Shown: positions 51,928 through 60,761 of the stretch, one piece after another
How the letters are laid out: each line of letters begins with the position of its first letter
How positions within the stretch are numbered: position 1 is the first letter of the stretch
Source of the DNA: Caulobacter segnis
Lineage (GTDB): Bacteria > Pseudomonadota > Alphaproteobacteria > Caulobacterales > Caulobacteraceae
Direction: 5' to 3'
NCBI RefSeq assembly: GCF_029543125.1
Contig: NZ_JARQWW010000003.1
Coordinates: forward strand, 434,001 to 498,000
Length of the DNA stretch: 64,000 bases
Notes under the pieces: model-generated
Seen by the model: only the letters and a program-made list of their open reading frames with translations
Database searches by the model: none
Told to the model about the DNA's origin: nothing
Translations under genes and position numbers: made by a program

Positions 51928-53606
51928 CGCGACCACCATTGATAGGTTGGAATGATGAGGGCGTCGTCCGGCTGTTCTTCCAAAGGCCCTTCGACCCGAA
52001 CGTCTCGATCCTGCGGCGCCTGTGCGGCCATAGGCGCTGGTTTGAAATCGGCGAAGCGGCGGTCATCCGCTGCGTGACGGGCTCGAAGCCGGGTTGGGCC
52101 GCGCGGAGGCGTGACGTCGGCTATGGCTGGCGATGGCGTCCATAGGTGGTTGGTGTCGCGCGCCACCTTCAGCTGAGAGAGCAAGGCGCTGTCGCGAAGC
52201 CCGCGGGCGCTGGCGCGCTCGCCCTTTCGCCACTCTTTGTAGCCGTAGAAATCCGTCGGCGCGGTCGTATGTACGACGCGTGGGACAGGCGCTGGCGGCT
52301 GACCGTCACGCAAGAGCCAGACTTGGCTGATGTCCCTCGGGTCGAACGCCACCTCAACCTCTTTGACGCCCTCCAATTTCAGAACCGCGACCTCAGTCGA
52401 GCGATAGAGTCCCCCGAGGCATTTCAGGCCTTCAAAGCCGATCTTCGGAAACCGACGTGGCAGAAAATGGATGAAGGTCTCGAAGGGGCTGATGGGCACC
52501 TGGGCCATGACCCCAGGCTGGCCGATCGCCGCCTCCCAAAGCGCTAGAGGCGGCGGCTTCATGCCCTCGTAGGTCTCGTTGTTGTGCGCTGTGACGATGT
52601 TGAGCATCTGGCGTTGCGCCTGCTCGAACGTCATCTCCGTGGGTCGACGACCTCCGTGAGCCTCGAGATGCTGTGGGTTGCTGAGCGTCGCGCCCTGGAG
52701 TCGGTGGATCTGCTCCTTCCACACGCCAAAAACCCGCTCGATGTGAGGCCGCTTGTCCGGATCGCCGGGCGGGCCAATGACGAGCTCGCCGCCGCGCTTA
52801 GCCAGCGCGGCTCTGAGCCCCTCGCTTTCGAACTCCCCGTCGGCCAGCAACTGCAGCGGAGTGCCGTGCGGCTCCCACGTGCCAGGAAGATCGTACTGCT
52901 GCAGGAGCTTCGTCTTCGGCACGGACATCAGCGCCATCGCAAGCGCCACCGTCGAACTGCTCGGTCGCAGCGGCGATAAGAATGCCGCAAGGGTCACACC
53001 AGTGCACAGATCCTTGGCAGCGGTGACAGTCGGCCGAAGTGCGACCCGACGAGATCCGATGTCGAACCAGACGTGGGCATCGAAGATCGTATGATCGATC
53101 ATCACGATCTCCAGCGGTCTGCTGGCTGTGATCTCACCGCGTTGCAGAGCCACGTTACGATCGCCATGCCGGCCGTAGCGGGCACGCTGGAAATGCGGGA
53201 AATTTTTGGCTTCCACCGCCTTGGCGAGGCGGCGTGCCGAAGAAGGCTTGGGCTGCTCCTCAATGGGCAACCCTTCGGCGATCAGCGCGCCCTCGATCTC
53301 ACGGGCCGTTAGCGAGAAGTTCTGCGGATGACGGGCCGCTCGATAGACTTCCCTTTCGATGACCTGATGTACGAGCGGCGCGAATTTGCTCGTTCCCTTC
53401 TTGCGCCCACGCTGCCGTGGTCGCCACGCGTCGTAATTCTGATGCTGGCGGGCCCTCCGTATATCGCGGCGGAGTGTGTCGATCGAGATGTTGAGTTCTG
53501 CTGCCGCAGCGCTGAAGTCTCCCCAGCCAAGCAGCCCTGACACGAACTTGCGAGCGGCCATGAAGCGCTTCGGCAGGTTCTCATCCCACGCCCTCTGGCC
53601 AGCCAT
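51924..53606 (-). CDS. tniA: TniA DDE-type transposase (Tn5053/Tn402-like)
   Basis: 560 aa. N-terminal helix-turn-helix ('AAAAELNISIDTLRRDIRRA'), then an RNase-H-like integrase core with Asp171 in 'IVMIDHTIFDAHVWFD', Asp256 in 'QLLADGEFESEG' and Glu290 in 'DKRPHIERVFGVWKEQ', then a Mu-type C-terminal beta-barrel. All three catalytic acids are present, so the element may be active. It is the first gene of the tni operon; the transposon end should lie just upstream (right) of 53606. Confidence 0.92.
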   Translation of the reverse strand: MAGQRAWDENLPKRFMAARKFVSGLLGWGDFSAAAAELNISIDTLRRDIRRARQHQNYDAWRPRQRGRKKGTSKFAPLVHQVIEREVYRAARHPQNFSLTAREIEGALIAEGLPIEEQPKPSSARRLAKAVEAKNFPHFQRARYGRHGDRNVALQRGEITASRPLEIVMIDHTIFDAHVWFDIGSRRVALRPTVTAAKDLCTGVTLAAFLSPLRPSSSTVALAMALMSVPKTKLLQQYDLPGTWEPHGTPLQLLADGEFESEGLRAALAKRGGELVIGPPGDPDKRPHIERVFGVWKEQIHRLQGATLSNPQHLEAHGGRRPTEMTFEQAQRQMLNIVTAHNNETYEGMKPPPLALWEAAIGQPGVMAQVPISPFETFIHFLPRRFPKIGFEGLKCLGGLYRSTEVAVLKLEGVKEVEVAFDPRDISQVWLLRDGQPPAPVPRVVHTTAPTDFYGYKEWRKGERASARGLRDSALLSQLKVARDTNHLWTPSPAIADVTPPRGPTRLRARHAADDRRFADFKPAPMAAQAPQDRDVRVEGPLEEQPDDALIIPTYQWWSR

Positions 53607-54042
53607 AGGCGCTCCCTCTCAGTAAAGCGGCACAAATCAAATGCCGATTCATTATGTGAGAGTCAATATCGGAGTCGACACGTGGAACTGGCAATTCATA
53701 CACCGCGCAGGGTATATTTGCGGTTCTATGTCATGGGCCTTCTAGTGCCTTTACATTGCTCAGGTGATAATTTGCGTGATGCGAAATACATGGGCTAATC
53801 TCAGGTGCAGTGTCAGTCTTCCAGAAGCCCTTTGGGTCGCGCCCTGATCCCCAGTAAAGCGCAAGGTGACGACCAGTGGACTTCATCAGACCCGATCGCA
53901 GTTGCGTCATGATGCGATAGTCTCGATCATAAACTGAACACGTGTTGGTCACCCGACCGCGGAACGGCTCAGTCCAAATTCCATCGAACGGCGGTCTCGA
54001 CGTCGGCCCTCCGACTCAACGATGCTGGCGACGGAGTGGCAG
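53607..54042. other. Intergenic region containing the presumed right end of the tni transposon
   Basis: Should hold the tniA promoter and transposase-binding repeats. A candidate terminus reading TGTCGACTCC on - starts at 53680, but no matching inverted partner was found to the left. A short frame on - at 53731-53952 contains 'GRHLALYWGSGRDPKGFW', possibly a gene fragment. Confidence 0.35.
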
Positions 54043-54678
54043 ATGACATCAGAAGAAATCTTGTCGTGGTCGACGGTGGGAGCGAGCGTTGCGACCGCGC
54101 TGTCCTCCGCAGTCCTGACGTTCCTCACCTGGTTGCTGTTTAAAGCGACAAAGCGAATGGCCGAAGCCACGAGCGAGCCGACCATCACCGCTACGCTTGA
54201 GCCGAGCCGCTGGTCGATGATCCATATGGAGCTGTGCATCCAGAATGGCGGAACCGGGCCTGCTTACGACGTTCAAATTTCATTTGATCCGCCGTTGAGC
54301 AGGACCGACGACCGTGGACAATCCGTGCCCCTTCCTATCAACAGCATCAGTGTGCTGCGGCCGGGTCAGGTGCTCCAGAACTTCGTTGGCGAAGGAGCTG
54401 GGCTGATAGGCAACGCTTACAACGTGGCTATCCGTTACCGAGCGAAGCCTGCCGGCAGGATGCTCTTGTTCAGCTATCGGCTTTCCCTTGAACACTATCG
54501 CGATTTTATCCAGCTCGGCAGCGGCGACCCCTCGGTCAAAACCGCGGAAGAGCTCAAGAGGCTGCGCGAAGTTATGGATCGTTTCCGCCAGGGCCGGACC
54601 AAGGTCGATGTCTTCACGCAGAAGGATCGGAGTGCTGAGCATGATGCTCTGCGGCGCAGGCTTGAAGGTGGCGAGTAG
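54043..54678 (+). CDS. Hypothetical protein with one N-terminal membrane helix
   Basis: 211 aa from ATG 54043 (ribosome-binding GGAG 7 nt upstream; an ATG at 54022 is possible). One membrane helix at about 10-32 ('VATALSSAVLTFLTWLLF') is followed by a beta-rich domain ('TITATLEPSRWSMIHMELCI', 'NGGTGPAYDVQISFDPPLS') that looks like an immunoglobulin-like fold, and a charged helical C-terminus. Family not recognised. The next gene, HEPN-like, starts 59 bp later on the same strand, so they may be an operon. Confidence 0.65.
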   Translation: MTSEEILSWSTVGASVATALSSAVLTFLTWLLFKATKRMAEATSEPTITATLEPSRWSMIHMELCIQNGGTGPAYDVQISFDPPLSRTDDRGQSVPLPINSISVLRPGQVLQNFVGEGAGLIGNAYNVAIRYRAKPAGRMLLFSYRLSLEHYRDFIQLGSGDPSVKTAEELKRLREVMDRFRQGRTKVDVFTQKDRSAEHDALRRRLEGGE

Positions 54679-54737
54679 CCGATCTGAGACTAGCGCCCGT
54701 CCACTCGTTGGGCAGGCTCCACCTACAGGTCCTTCAA

Positions 54738-55304
54738 ATGATAGCGATCGCTGAACGCATCGAGATGATGACCCGCAACGTAATCGCGGGGTGCCTACAC
54801 TACGATTTATGGGCAGCGCACATCAGACAGGAAGGCTGGGATCGGTCAGAGCTCTATCGCGAGACCATGCCCGATCTGTGGTCGGTAACTTCCCTCGCCC
54901 ACCGGTACGCCTTCTACAATCGCTTTGGCGCGGCCTACGTTCAGAGCAAGGGCAACAACACCCTGCCCCGTCTCGTACGCGAGGTCGCGGAGACGGGCAT
55001 GGGAGACCTCACGGCGGGTCGGGCCGCGCTCGCCGAAGCCGAGCCGATCTTTGAAAAGATACGACACCTGAGGAATAACATTTACGCACACCAATCCGCG
55101 AAGCTGCGGGTCGCACAAGTGTATGCCGAGGCTGAGTTCACGCTGGATGAGGCCGCCAAGGTCTCGACTCTATCTGTGGACGTGGTGAATGGTCTCCGGG
55201 ACGCAGTCGGGCTCGATGCGGTCGAGCCCAGCCGCTCACATCTGGATCAGTTTGAGGCTATGCTGATAGCGTTGGACGCCTTCGATCCTGGCTTGATCTC
55301 GTGA
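54738..55304 (+). CDS. HEPN/AbiU2-like protein
   Basis: 188 aa, mainly helical. 'EPIFEKIRHLRNNIYAHQSA' carries Arg112-Asn113...His118, the R-N-x4-H variant typical of AbiU2-type HEPN proteins. 'MTRNVIAGCLHYDLWAA' and 'LDQFEAMLIALDAFDPGL' flank it. AbiU2 proteins are linked to abortive phage infection; many relatives are uncharacterised. ATG 54738 was chosen over an upstream TTG. It lies just outside the tni module and may be host sequence or another defence remnant. Confidence 0.6.
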   Translation: MIAIAERIEMMTRNVIAGCLHYDLWAAHIRQEGWDRSELYRETMPDLWSVTSLAHRYAFYNRFGAAYVQSKGNNTLPRLVREVAETGMGDLTAGRAALAEAEPIFEKIRHLRNNIYAHQSAKLRVAQVYAEAEFTLDEAAKVSTLSVDVVNGLRDAVGLDAVEPSRSHLDQFEAMLIALDAFDPGLIS

Positions 55305-55456
55305 CTCAGCATGCCGCGCCGACTGCATATCCGCAGCCCTAGCATGGTGCTCAGTCGTTGGCCGAAGAACGCCGGCGCGTGGTGATCGAGACCTAGCTGG
55401 GCGCCGGCCTCAGCCCACCGACTACGGCTACAGCTGGCGTCCGTCGGGCAGCCATT

Positions 55457-55850
55457 ACGGCGCGGGTTTGTCCTCCCCGCGATACTGGGCATCAGATACC
55501 TGTTCCATCAAATCGACCGACTTGCCGTTGAGTACCTCGGCGATGGCGGGTGGCTCATCGGGCTGGCGAGGCCCGCCCCGTGCCAGTGACGCTGACTGCG
55601 AGCTATGGTGACGATGTCGCCGGGCCGAACCCCTTGAACCGCATCGCCTTCGGCCTGCACGCGGCCGATGCCCTCGGTGATGATCAGGGTCTGACCCAAC
55701 GGGTGCGTGTGCCAAGAGAAGTGCGGGCACCAGCGCTGAAGCGCACTAGGGCGCCCGCGGCGCGCCCCGGGCTTGGGCCGCGAAGGGGCCGGACACTTCG
55801 ACCTGTCCGGGGAAGTTCTCCGCCGGCCCCTGTGAGGCTTTTAGTCACCT
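55457..55850 (-). pseudogene. Cupin-domain protein, disrupted by several frameshifts
   Basis: Pieces of one cupin protein appear in order but in changing frames: 'ENFPGQVEVSGPFAAQARGA', then 'GALVRFSAGARTS', then 'WHTHPLGQTLIITEGIGRVQ' with 'VRPGDIVTIARSQRHWHGAG', then 'IAEVLNGKSVDLMEQVSDAQ'. The H-x-H and HWHG metal ligands of the cupin barrel survive. At least three frame changes mean no complete product. Such single-domain cupins are often redox-related; loss here is presumably neutral. Confidence 0.65.
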
Positions 55851-56006
55851 GAAAAGGAGCACCATTTATGGTGCGATTAGGCGCCCCTATCCTGTTGAAG
55901 CGGCCTAGAAGCTGCATCTATTACGAGAATATGGGGCATCAAATGCGGTCGGTGACGCTGCTTCAAAGACGGCTTGCCGGTTGATCGCCTCGACCCACGT
56001 GCTTTG

Positions 56007-56429
56007 ATGGACGCCATGCAGGTCACGACACTCGATTTTGCACCGGACGGTCAAAGCCGCTGGGCCGGCATGGGCGATTACATTCTGCGTTCGCCTGACG
56101 GCGGTCACGAAATTGCGCTGCGCTACTTGGGCGAACCGCCCCACGGCGATAGCTACCATGAGCTCCAGGTCGATGGCGTGAAGCTCCCTGGTTATGCCTG
56201 GGTCTGCAATTTCGCCTTCACGCCGGATTCGAAGTTCCTGGCCGCAAATTGGATGGCCGAATGTTATGAACGAAGGACCGTCGTTATAGACGTTCATGAG
56301 CGGCGTTTTGCGGTTCTTCCCGAGCACCTTGTGAACTTTGCGTTCAGCGAGGAGCAATTGGTCGGAATCGGCGAGAGTGTCGGGAGTTCCTTTTCGATTG
56401 CAGCGGTTGGAGAGTGGACGCGCTTTTGA
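56007..56429 (+). CDS. Hypothetical beta-rich protein (about 140 aa)
   Basis: ATG at 56007 or 56016; a TTG at 55974 would add 11 residues. Repeated short beta segments: 'TTLDFAPDGQSRWAGMGDYI', 'LRSPDGGHEIALRYLGEPPH', 'NFAFTPDSKFLAANWMAECY' and 'RRTVVIDVHERRFAVLPEHL' suggest a small beta-propeller-like or WD40-like fold. No family name can be given. It converges on the nitrate operon. Confidence 0.6.
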   Translation: MDAMQVTTLDFAPDGQSRWAGMGDYILRSPDGGHEIALRYLGEPPHGDSYHELQVDGVKLPGYAWVCNFAFTPDSKFLAANWMAECYERRTVVIDVHERRFAVLPEHLVNFAFSEEQLVGIGESVGSSFSIAAVGEWTRF

Positions 56430-56527
56430 TGGGCATCGGCTCTCGAGCAGTCCACGTGCAGCAGCGTGCAAAGCGGCGGGCCGGTGCGCGTTCTCAAGAA
56501 GCGCGGGGACGCCATTGAATTTACTCA

Positions 56528-56989
56528 CTAAATAATGCCGAACTCGCGCATTGCCGGCACGAAGTTGACGTTGTCGTGGTTGTCTCGGGTCAGTTTCAGC
56601 AGCGCGAACCGCTGCAATTCGGTGAGGCCGGACCACTGTGCTGGCGCCGGCGGTGAAGCCTTGATCGATCGGGCGTGGATGGCGACGATTTCGGGGACGC
56701 TGTCAGACTGCTCCCACAGGGGCTCTGGCGGGTTGGTCAATGCACCAGCCACCTCCCCTGCACGGCACGCCACCAGCTCAACGAGCAGGCGTCGATAGTC
56801 GCCGATCTCCCGGTGTGTTCGGCAGGGCGTCCGCAGCAGTTGCTGGCGATCGTCCAGCGTGAACCGGCTCCACTGTCGAAGCGTGAGCTTGATCGCCACC
56901 CGGTCGAGCTTCATGCGGACCGCCATAGGTATGCATCTCAAGCTGGCGACGAAGTCGCTTTCGAAGGCGAACAGTTGCTCATCGCTCAT
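56528..56989 (-). CDS. Nitrate-reductase-associated protein
   Basis: 153 aa. 'FAFESDFVASLRCIPMAVRM' and 'KLDRVAIKLTLRQWSRFTLD' match the conserved N-terminal pattern of the nitrate reductase associated protein family, small helical proteins encoded with assimilatory nitrate reductases. Its start overlaps the CobA stop (ATGA). It is the last gene of the nitrate operon and may aid assembly of NasA; the role is inferred from family and context. Confidence 0.8.
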   Translation of the reverse strand: MSDEQLFAFESDFVASLRCIPMAVRMKLDRVAIKLTLRQWSRFTLDDRQQLLRTPCRTHREIGDYRRLLVELVACRAGEVAGALTNPPEPLWEQSDSVPEIVAIHARSIKASPPAPAQWSGLTELQRFALLKLTRDNHDNVNFVPAMREFGII

Positions 56990-57771
56990 AGGCGGGCTTC
57001 CTTGTCGGCTTGGAGGAATGTCGTCGCTCGCCAGGCCGAGGAGCGCGCCGCCACCTCGCCCACGATCACGACCACGGGACCATCGAGGTCTTCGGCGGCA
57101 AGCTGCGCCGGAAGCTCGGAGAGCGTGCCGCCGATCGCGCGTGCCGTGGCCCGGCCAGCATTTTCAATCGCGAGCACCGGAGTAGAACCGCGCCTTCCGG
57201 CCGCGATCAGGCGTGCTGAGGCTTCGGCCAGTTTCGAGCGCCCCATATAGAGCGCCAGCGTGGTCTCTCGATCCGAAGCGCCTGCCCACCCCTCTTCCGT
57301 GAGCCGGCCGTCAGCCGTGGTCGCCGTGGCGATCACCAGGCGACGGGCTTCGGCGCGATGGGTCAAAGGCACGTCGAACTGGGCTGCGGCGGCGCAGGCG
57401 GCGGTCACGCCGGGCACGACGTCGACGTCTATCTGGTGGGCGCGAAGGAAGGCCGCCTCCTCCCCTACCCGACCGAAAATCGACGGATCTCCCCCCTTGA
57501 GGCGAACGACCGTCAGGCCCCGCCTGGCCAGCCGAAGCATCAGGCGATTGATGGTCTCCTGCTTCATGCTCGTGCGCCCTGCCCGCTTGCCCGTCTGGAT
57601 CTTGAGGCAGGCGGCCGGGGCGAGGCTGATGACGTCGTCGCAGACGAGAGCGTCATAGAGTACCGCCTGAGCGCTTCGGATATGGCGAAGCGCCCGAACG
57701 GTGAGCAGGTCCGCGGCTCCCGGACCCGCGCCCACCAGGCTGACCCTGCCGACAGCCTTTTCACGCGGCAT
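56986..57771 (-). CDS. cobA: Uroporphyrinogen-III C-methyltransferase (siroheme synthesis)
   Basis: 261 aa. SUMT signatures: 'VSLVGAGPGAADLLTVRALR' at the N-terminus, 'VVRLKGGDPSIFGRVGEEAA' and 'DVVPGVTAACAAAAQFDVPL'. It methylates uroporphyrinogen III twice using SAM to give precorrin-2, the siroheme precursor needed by nitrite reductase NirB. It has no CysG oxidase/chelatase part, so those steps are elsewhere. Start overlaps the NasA stop by 11 nt. Confidence 0.93.
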   Translation of the reverse strand: MPREKAVGRVSLVGAGPGAADLLTVRALRHIRSAQAVLYDALVCDDVISLAPAACLKIQTGKRAGRTSMKQETINRLMLRLARRGLTVVRLKGGDPSIFGRVGEEAAFLRAHQIDVDVVPGVTAACAAAAQFDVPLTHRAEARRLVIATATTADGRLTEEGWAGASDRETTLALYMGRSKLAEASARLIAAGRRGSTPVLAIENAGRATARAIGGTLSELPAQLAAEDLDGPVVVIVGEVAARSSAWRATTFLQADKEARL

Positions 57772-60424
57772 CTTGATTCGCCATGACGAGGGTCTCCTTG
57801 AGGATGCGGGCGATTTGCGGCCGGCAGGATCCGCAGGCCGAGCCGGCGGCCGTGGCGTCGGCGACGGTGTCGACGTCCCGTGCTCCGGCTCTGGCGGCGG
57901 CCACGATCTTGTCGGCGCGGACGCCGCGGCAGGCGCAGACGACCGGGGAATTGGAGTGCGGCTGGCCCGGCGCGCGTCCGATCAGCAGGTTGAGGCGGTC
58001 GAGGTCATCGAGGCAGGGCTTCTCGAAGAGCTGCGTCAGCCATTCACGAGGCGGAAGCCGGCCCCCGGTCGTTGCAAAGAACACCCGGTCCAGCCGCCCC
58101 TCGTTCAGATAGGCCTCCCTGAGGCTGCCCGCGGAGGCGTCTTCCAGCCGAAGAACATCGCGCCCGGCGCCTTCGACGAGCCGTCGCCGAAGGGCCTCTC
58201 GCTCGCGAACGTCGCCGCGACCGGCGAACTCGTGCAGGTGACAGCCGTCCTGAGTGATACGGCGCCAGATCAGGTCGCCGGACATCGAAAGTTCTGGCCG
58301 GCGGCCGATATAGAACCCGCGCCAGGTGTCCCTGTAGGGACGCACACGCGCAGGGGTGTGCTTGAACTCCGGCTGGCCCGATCGCGGGTCGACGGCGGCG
58401 GCGACAAGCGGATTGACCCGGCCGGATGCCGCGTAGGCGCTTGTCCAATGCATCGGCATGAAGGCGCAGCCCGGCGTCTGACGATCTGTGAGGCGCGCCA
58501 CGACAACCGCCTCGCCGCTGCGCGTCTGCACGCGCGTCAGCTGTCCGTCGCATACGCCCGAGGCGGCGGCGTCGTCAGGATGCAGCTCCACGAAGGGTTC
58601 CGGCTCGTTACGGCAGAGCTCCGGAGCAAGGCCGGTGCGCGTCAGGGTGTGCCAGTGATCGCGCACCCGGCCGGTGTTGAGCGCCAGGGGATAGACCTCG
58701 CAAACCTCCCGGGCCGGTCCTCGCGGGCGCACCGGGTTCATCCTTCCGCGGCCGTCGGCTGTCTCGAAGCGACCATCGGTAAAGAGGCGCGGGGTTCCGC
58801 CTGCGGCGGTGACCGGCCACTGGACCGGCTCCAGCGCGTCATAGGATTGGGGCGTCATCCCGGTCAGCCCGGCAAGATTGAGCGTGCGCCCGTCGTTCTC
58901 ATAGGCCGTCAGGCGCGCCCATTCTCGGAAAATCTGTGCCGGCGAGCGCCAGTTGAAGCCGTCGGCGAATCCCATGGCCTGCGCCACGTCGGCGATGATC
59001 CTCCAGTCCGCCCTTGCTTCTCCGGGCGCTTCGAAAAGCGCCCGCTGACGGGAGATGCGCCGCTCCGAGTTTGTGACCGTTCCATCCTTTTCGCCCCAGG
59101 CCAGGGCCGGCAGGGCGACATCGGCGAAGGCCAGGGTGTCCGTGTCCGCCATGACGTCGGAGACGACCACGAACGGACAGGCCTTGAGCGCCTGGCGCAC
59201 CCTGTGCGCATCGGGCAGGCTGACGGCCGGGTTGGTCGCCATGATCCAAAGGGCTTTGATGCGGCCGTCGGCCGCCGCCTCGAACATGTCGACCGCCTTG
59301 AGGCCCGGCGTCGCCGCTATCGTCGGGGCGCCCCAGAAACGCTTGACCCTGCGCCGCGCGGCCTCATCGAAGTCCATGTGGGCGGCCAGGGTCGTGGCCA
59401 TGCCGCCGGTCTCGCGTCCGCCCATGGCGTTGGGCTGGCCGGTGATCGAGAACGGACAGGCGCCAGGCTTGCCGATGCGGCCCGTGGCCAGATGGGCGTT
59501 GATGATGGCGAGGCCTTTAGCGACGCCCTGGGCCGACTGATTGGCGCCCATGGAAAACAGGCTGACCGTCCGGGGCGTTCGGGCGAAGAGTGCGTAGAAG
59601 CGCTCCAGATCCGCAATCTTCAAGCCGCAGTCGACGGCCACCGACGCGATCGACTGATCGTCCTGCGCCAGCGCTTGCTCGACCTCATTCAGCCCGTTGA
59701 CATGATCGTTGATGAACCCGCGATCGATGGCGCCGCGCCGGATCAGGTCGGCCAGAAGGCCGTTCCATAGCCGCACGTCCGTCTGGGGGTGGAGCGCCAG
59801 GTGCAGGTCCGCCATCTCGGCGGTGTCGGTCCGTCGCGGATCAATGACCACATGCTGCTGGCCGCAGGCCTTTGCCGCCTCCATGCGCCGATAGAGCACA
59901 GGATGCGTCCAGGCGGCGTTATGGCCGCTGAAGACGACAAGATCGGCGATCTCCAGGTCCTCGTAGCAGCCCGGCACCAGATCGGCGCCGAAGGCCAGCT
60001 TGTGAGCGACCACGGCCGAAGCCATGCACAGGCGCGAGTTGGTGTCGATGTTGCCTGAGCCGATGAAGCCCTTCATCAGCTTGTTGGCTGCGTAATAGTC
60101 TTCTGTGAGCAGCTGGCCTGAGACATAGAAGCCGACGGCGTCGGGCCCATGGCGGTCGATTGTTTCACGAAAACGCTGCCCGACGAGCCCCGCGGCCTCC
60201 TTCCATGAGGCCCGCCGCCGGCCGATCGATGGGTGCAGCAGGCGGCCATCGAGGCCGACCGTAGAGCCCAGCGCGGCGCCCTTCGAGCAAAGCCGCCCCA
60301 GGTTGGCCGGGTGAGCCGCATCGCCGGAAGCCTTCAGGAGGCGGTCCCGTGGCGACACGGCCAGGCCACAGCCGACGCCGCAGTAGGGGCAGGTCGTGCG
60401 CACCGGGCCCCCTTCCCCGTCCAT
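57761..60424 (-). CDS. nasA: Assimilatory nitrate reductase catalytic subunit NasA
   Basis: 887 aa from ATG 60424, one base after the NirD stop. The N-terminal 4Fe-4S site is Cys12, Cys15, Cys19 ('TTCPYCGVGCGL') and Cys46. Molybdopterin domains follow ('GSGNIDTNSRLCMASAVVAH', 'SMGANQSAQGVAKGLAIIN', 'GRVRDHWHTLTRTGL'). A C-terminal BFD-like [2Fe-2S] domain is present ('VVCACRGVRADKIVAAARAG', 'GSACGSCRPQIARIL'). It reduces nitrate to nitrite in the cytoplasm, and the fused ferredoxin domain probably receives electrons. Confidence 0.93.
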   Translation of the reverse strand: MDGEGGPVRTTCPYCGVGCGLAVSPRDRLLKASGDAAHPANLGRLCSKGAALGSTVGLDGRLLHPSIGRRRASWKEAAGLVGQRFRETIDRHGPDAVGFYVSGQLLTEDYYAANKLMKGFIGSGNIDTNSRLCMASAVVAHKLAFGADLVPGCYEDLEIADLVVFSGHNAAWTHPVLYRRMEAAKACGQQHVVIDPRRTDTAEMADLHLALHPQTDVRLWNGLLADLIRRGAIDRGFINDHVNGLNEVEQALAQDDQSIASVAVDCGLKIADLERFYALFARTPRTVSLFSMGANQSAQGVAKGLAIINAHLATGRIGKPGACPFSITGQPNAMGGRETGGMATTLAAHMDFDEAARRRVKRFWGAPTIAATPGLKAVDMFEAAADGRIKALWIMATNPAVSLPDAHRVRQALKACPFVVVSDVMADTDTLAFADVALPALAWGEKDGTVTNSERRISRQRALFEAPGEARADWRIIADVAQAMGFADGFNWRSPAQIFREWARLTAYENDGRTLNLAGLTGMTPQSYDALEPVQWPVTAAGGTPRLFTDGRFETADGRGRMNPVRPRGPAREVCEVYPLALNTGRVRDHWHTLTRTGLAPELCRNEPEPFVELHPDDAAASGVCDGQLTRVQTRSGEAVVVARLTDRQTPGCAFMPMHWTSAYAASGRVNPLVAAAVDPRSGQPEFKHTPARVRPYRDTWRGFYIGRRPELSMSGDLIWRRITQDGCHLHEFAGRGDVREREALRRRLVEGAGRDVLRLEDASAGSLREAYLNEGRLDRVFFATTGGRLPPREWLTQLFEKPCLDDLDRLNLLIGRAPGQPHSNSPVVCACRGVRADKIVAAARAGARDVDTVADATAAGSACGSCRPQIARILKETLVMANQDAA

Positions 60425-60425
60425 G

Positions 60426-60761
60426 TCAGATCCGCCCCAGCAAAAGACGGCCCAGTTCCACGCGCAGCGGCACCTTGGGCGCACAGCCCTTTCCGTGGTC
60501 GGCGCCCATGGGCTCGCCGGTGGCCAGGTCGATGTTCCACCCGTGGAGAGGACAGGCGACCGCACGACCGTGGACAATGCCCTGGCTCAAGGGACCGCCC
60601 TTGTGCGGGCAGGCGTCCTTCAGGGCGAAGACGGCTCCGTCTCCGGTGCGGAAGATGGCGATATCGCCATCGGCTGTGGGCACCCGCCTTGCGCCTCGCA
60701 ACGGGATATCGGTGACGGCCCCCACGTCCGTCCAGACGATCGTGTCCAGTGTGAGCGTCAT
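60426..60761 (-). CDS. nirD: Nitrite reductase small subunit NirD (Rieske-type)
   Basis: 111 aa. Start ATG 60761 overlaps the NirB stop (ATGA); the upstream extension is not family-like. The Rieske motifs are intact: Cys51-x-His53 ('ACPHKGGPLSQG') and Cys70-x2-His73 ('ACPLHGWNIDLATG'). It partners with NirB in NADH-dependent reduction of nitrite to ammonium. Confidence 0.92.
   Translation of the reverse strand: MTLTLDTIVWTDVGAVTDIPLRGARRVPTADGDIAIFRTGDGAVFALKDACPHKGGPLSQGIVHGRAVACPLHGWNIDLATGEPMGADHGKGCAPKVPLRVELGRLLLGRI

Noticed and set aside
50005-53606. Tn7-like (TnsABCDE) or CRISPR-associated transposon
   Set aside because: TniQ, TniB and TniA are present, but there is no TnsA-like endonuclease, no Cas genes and no repeats; a serine resolvase with res is typical of the Tn5053/Tn402 group.
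53630-53680. Resemblance of the sequence right of tniA (AAATCAAATGCCGATTC) to the AATAGATGC repeats
   Set aside because: The match is short and gapped; it is not enough to claim that the 28-kb and 38-kb blocks are ends of the same transposon.
57701-59770. Long plus-strand frame across cobA and nasA
   Set aside because: Antisense shadow of two well-supported enzymes; no domain or ribosome-binding site.
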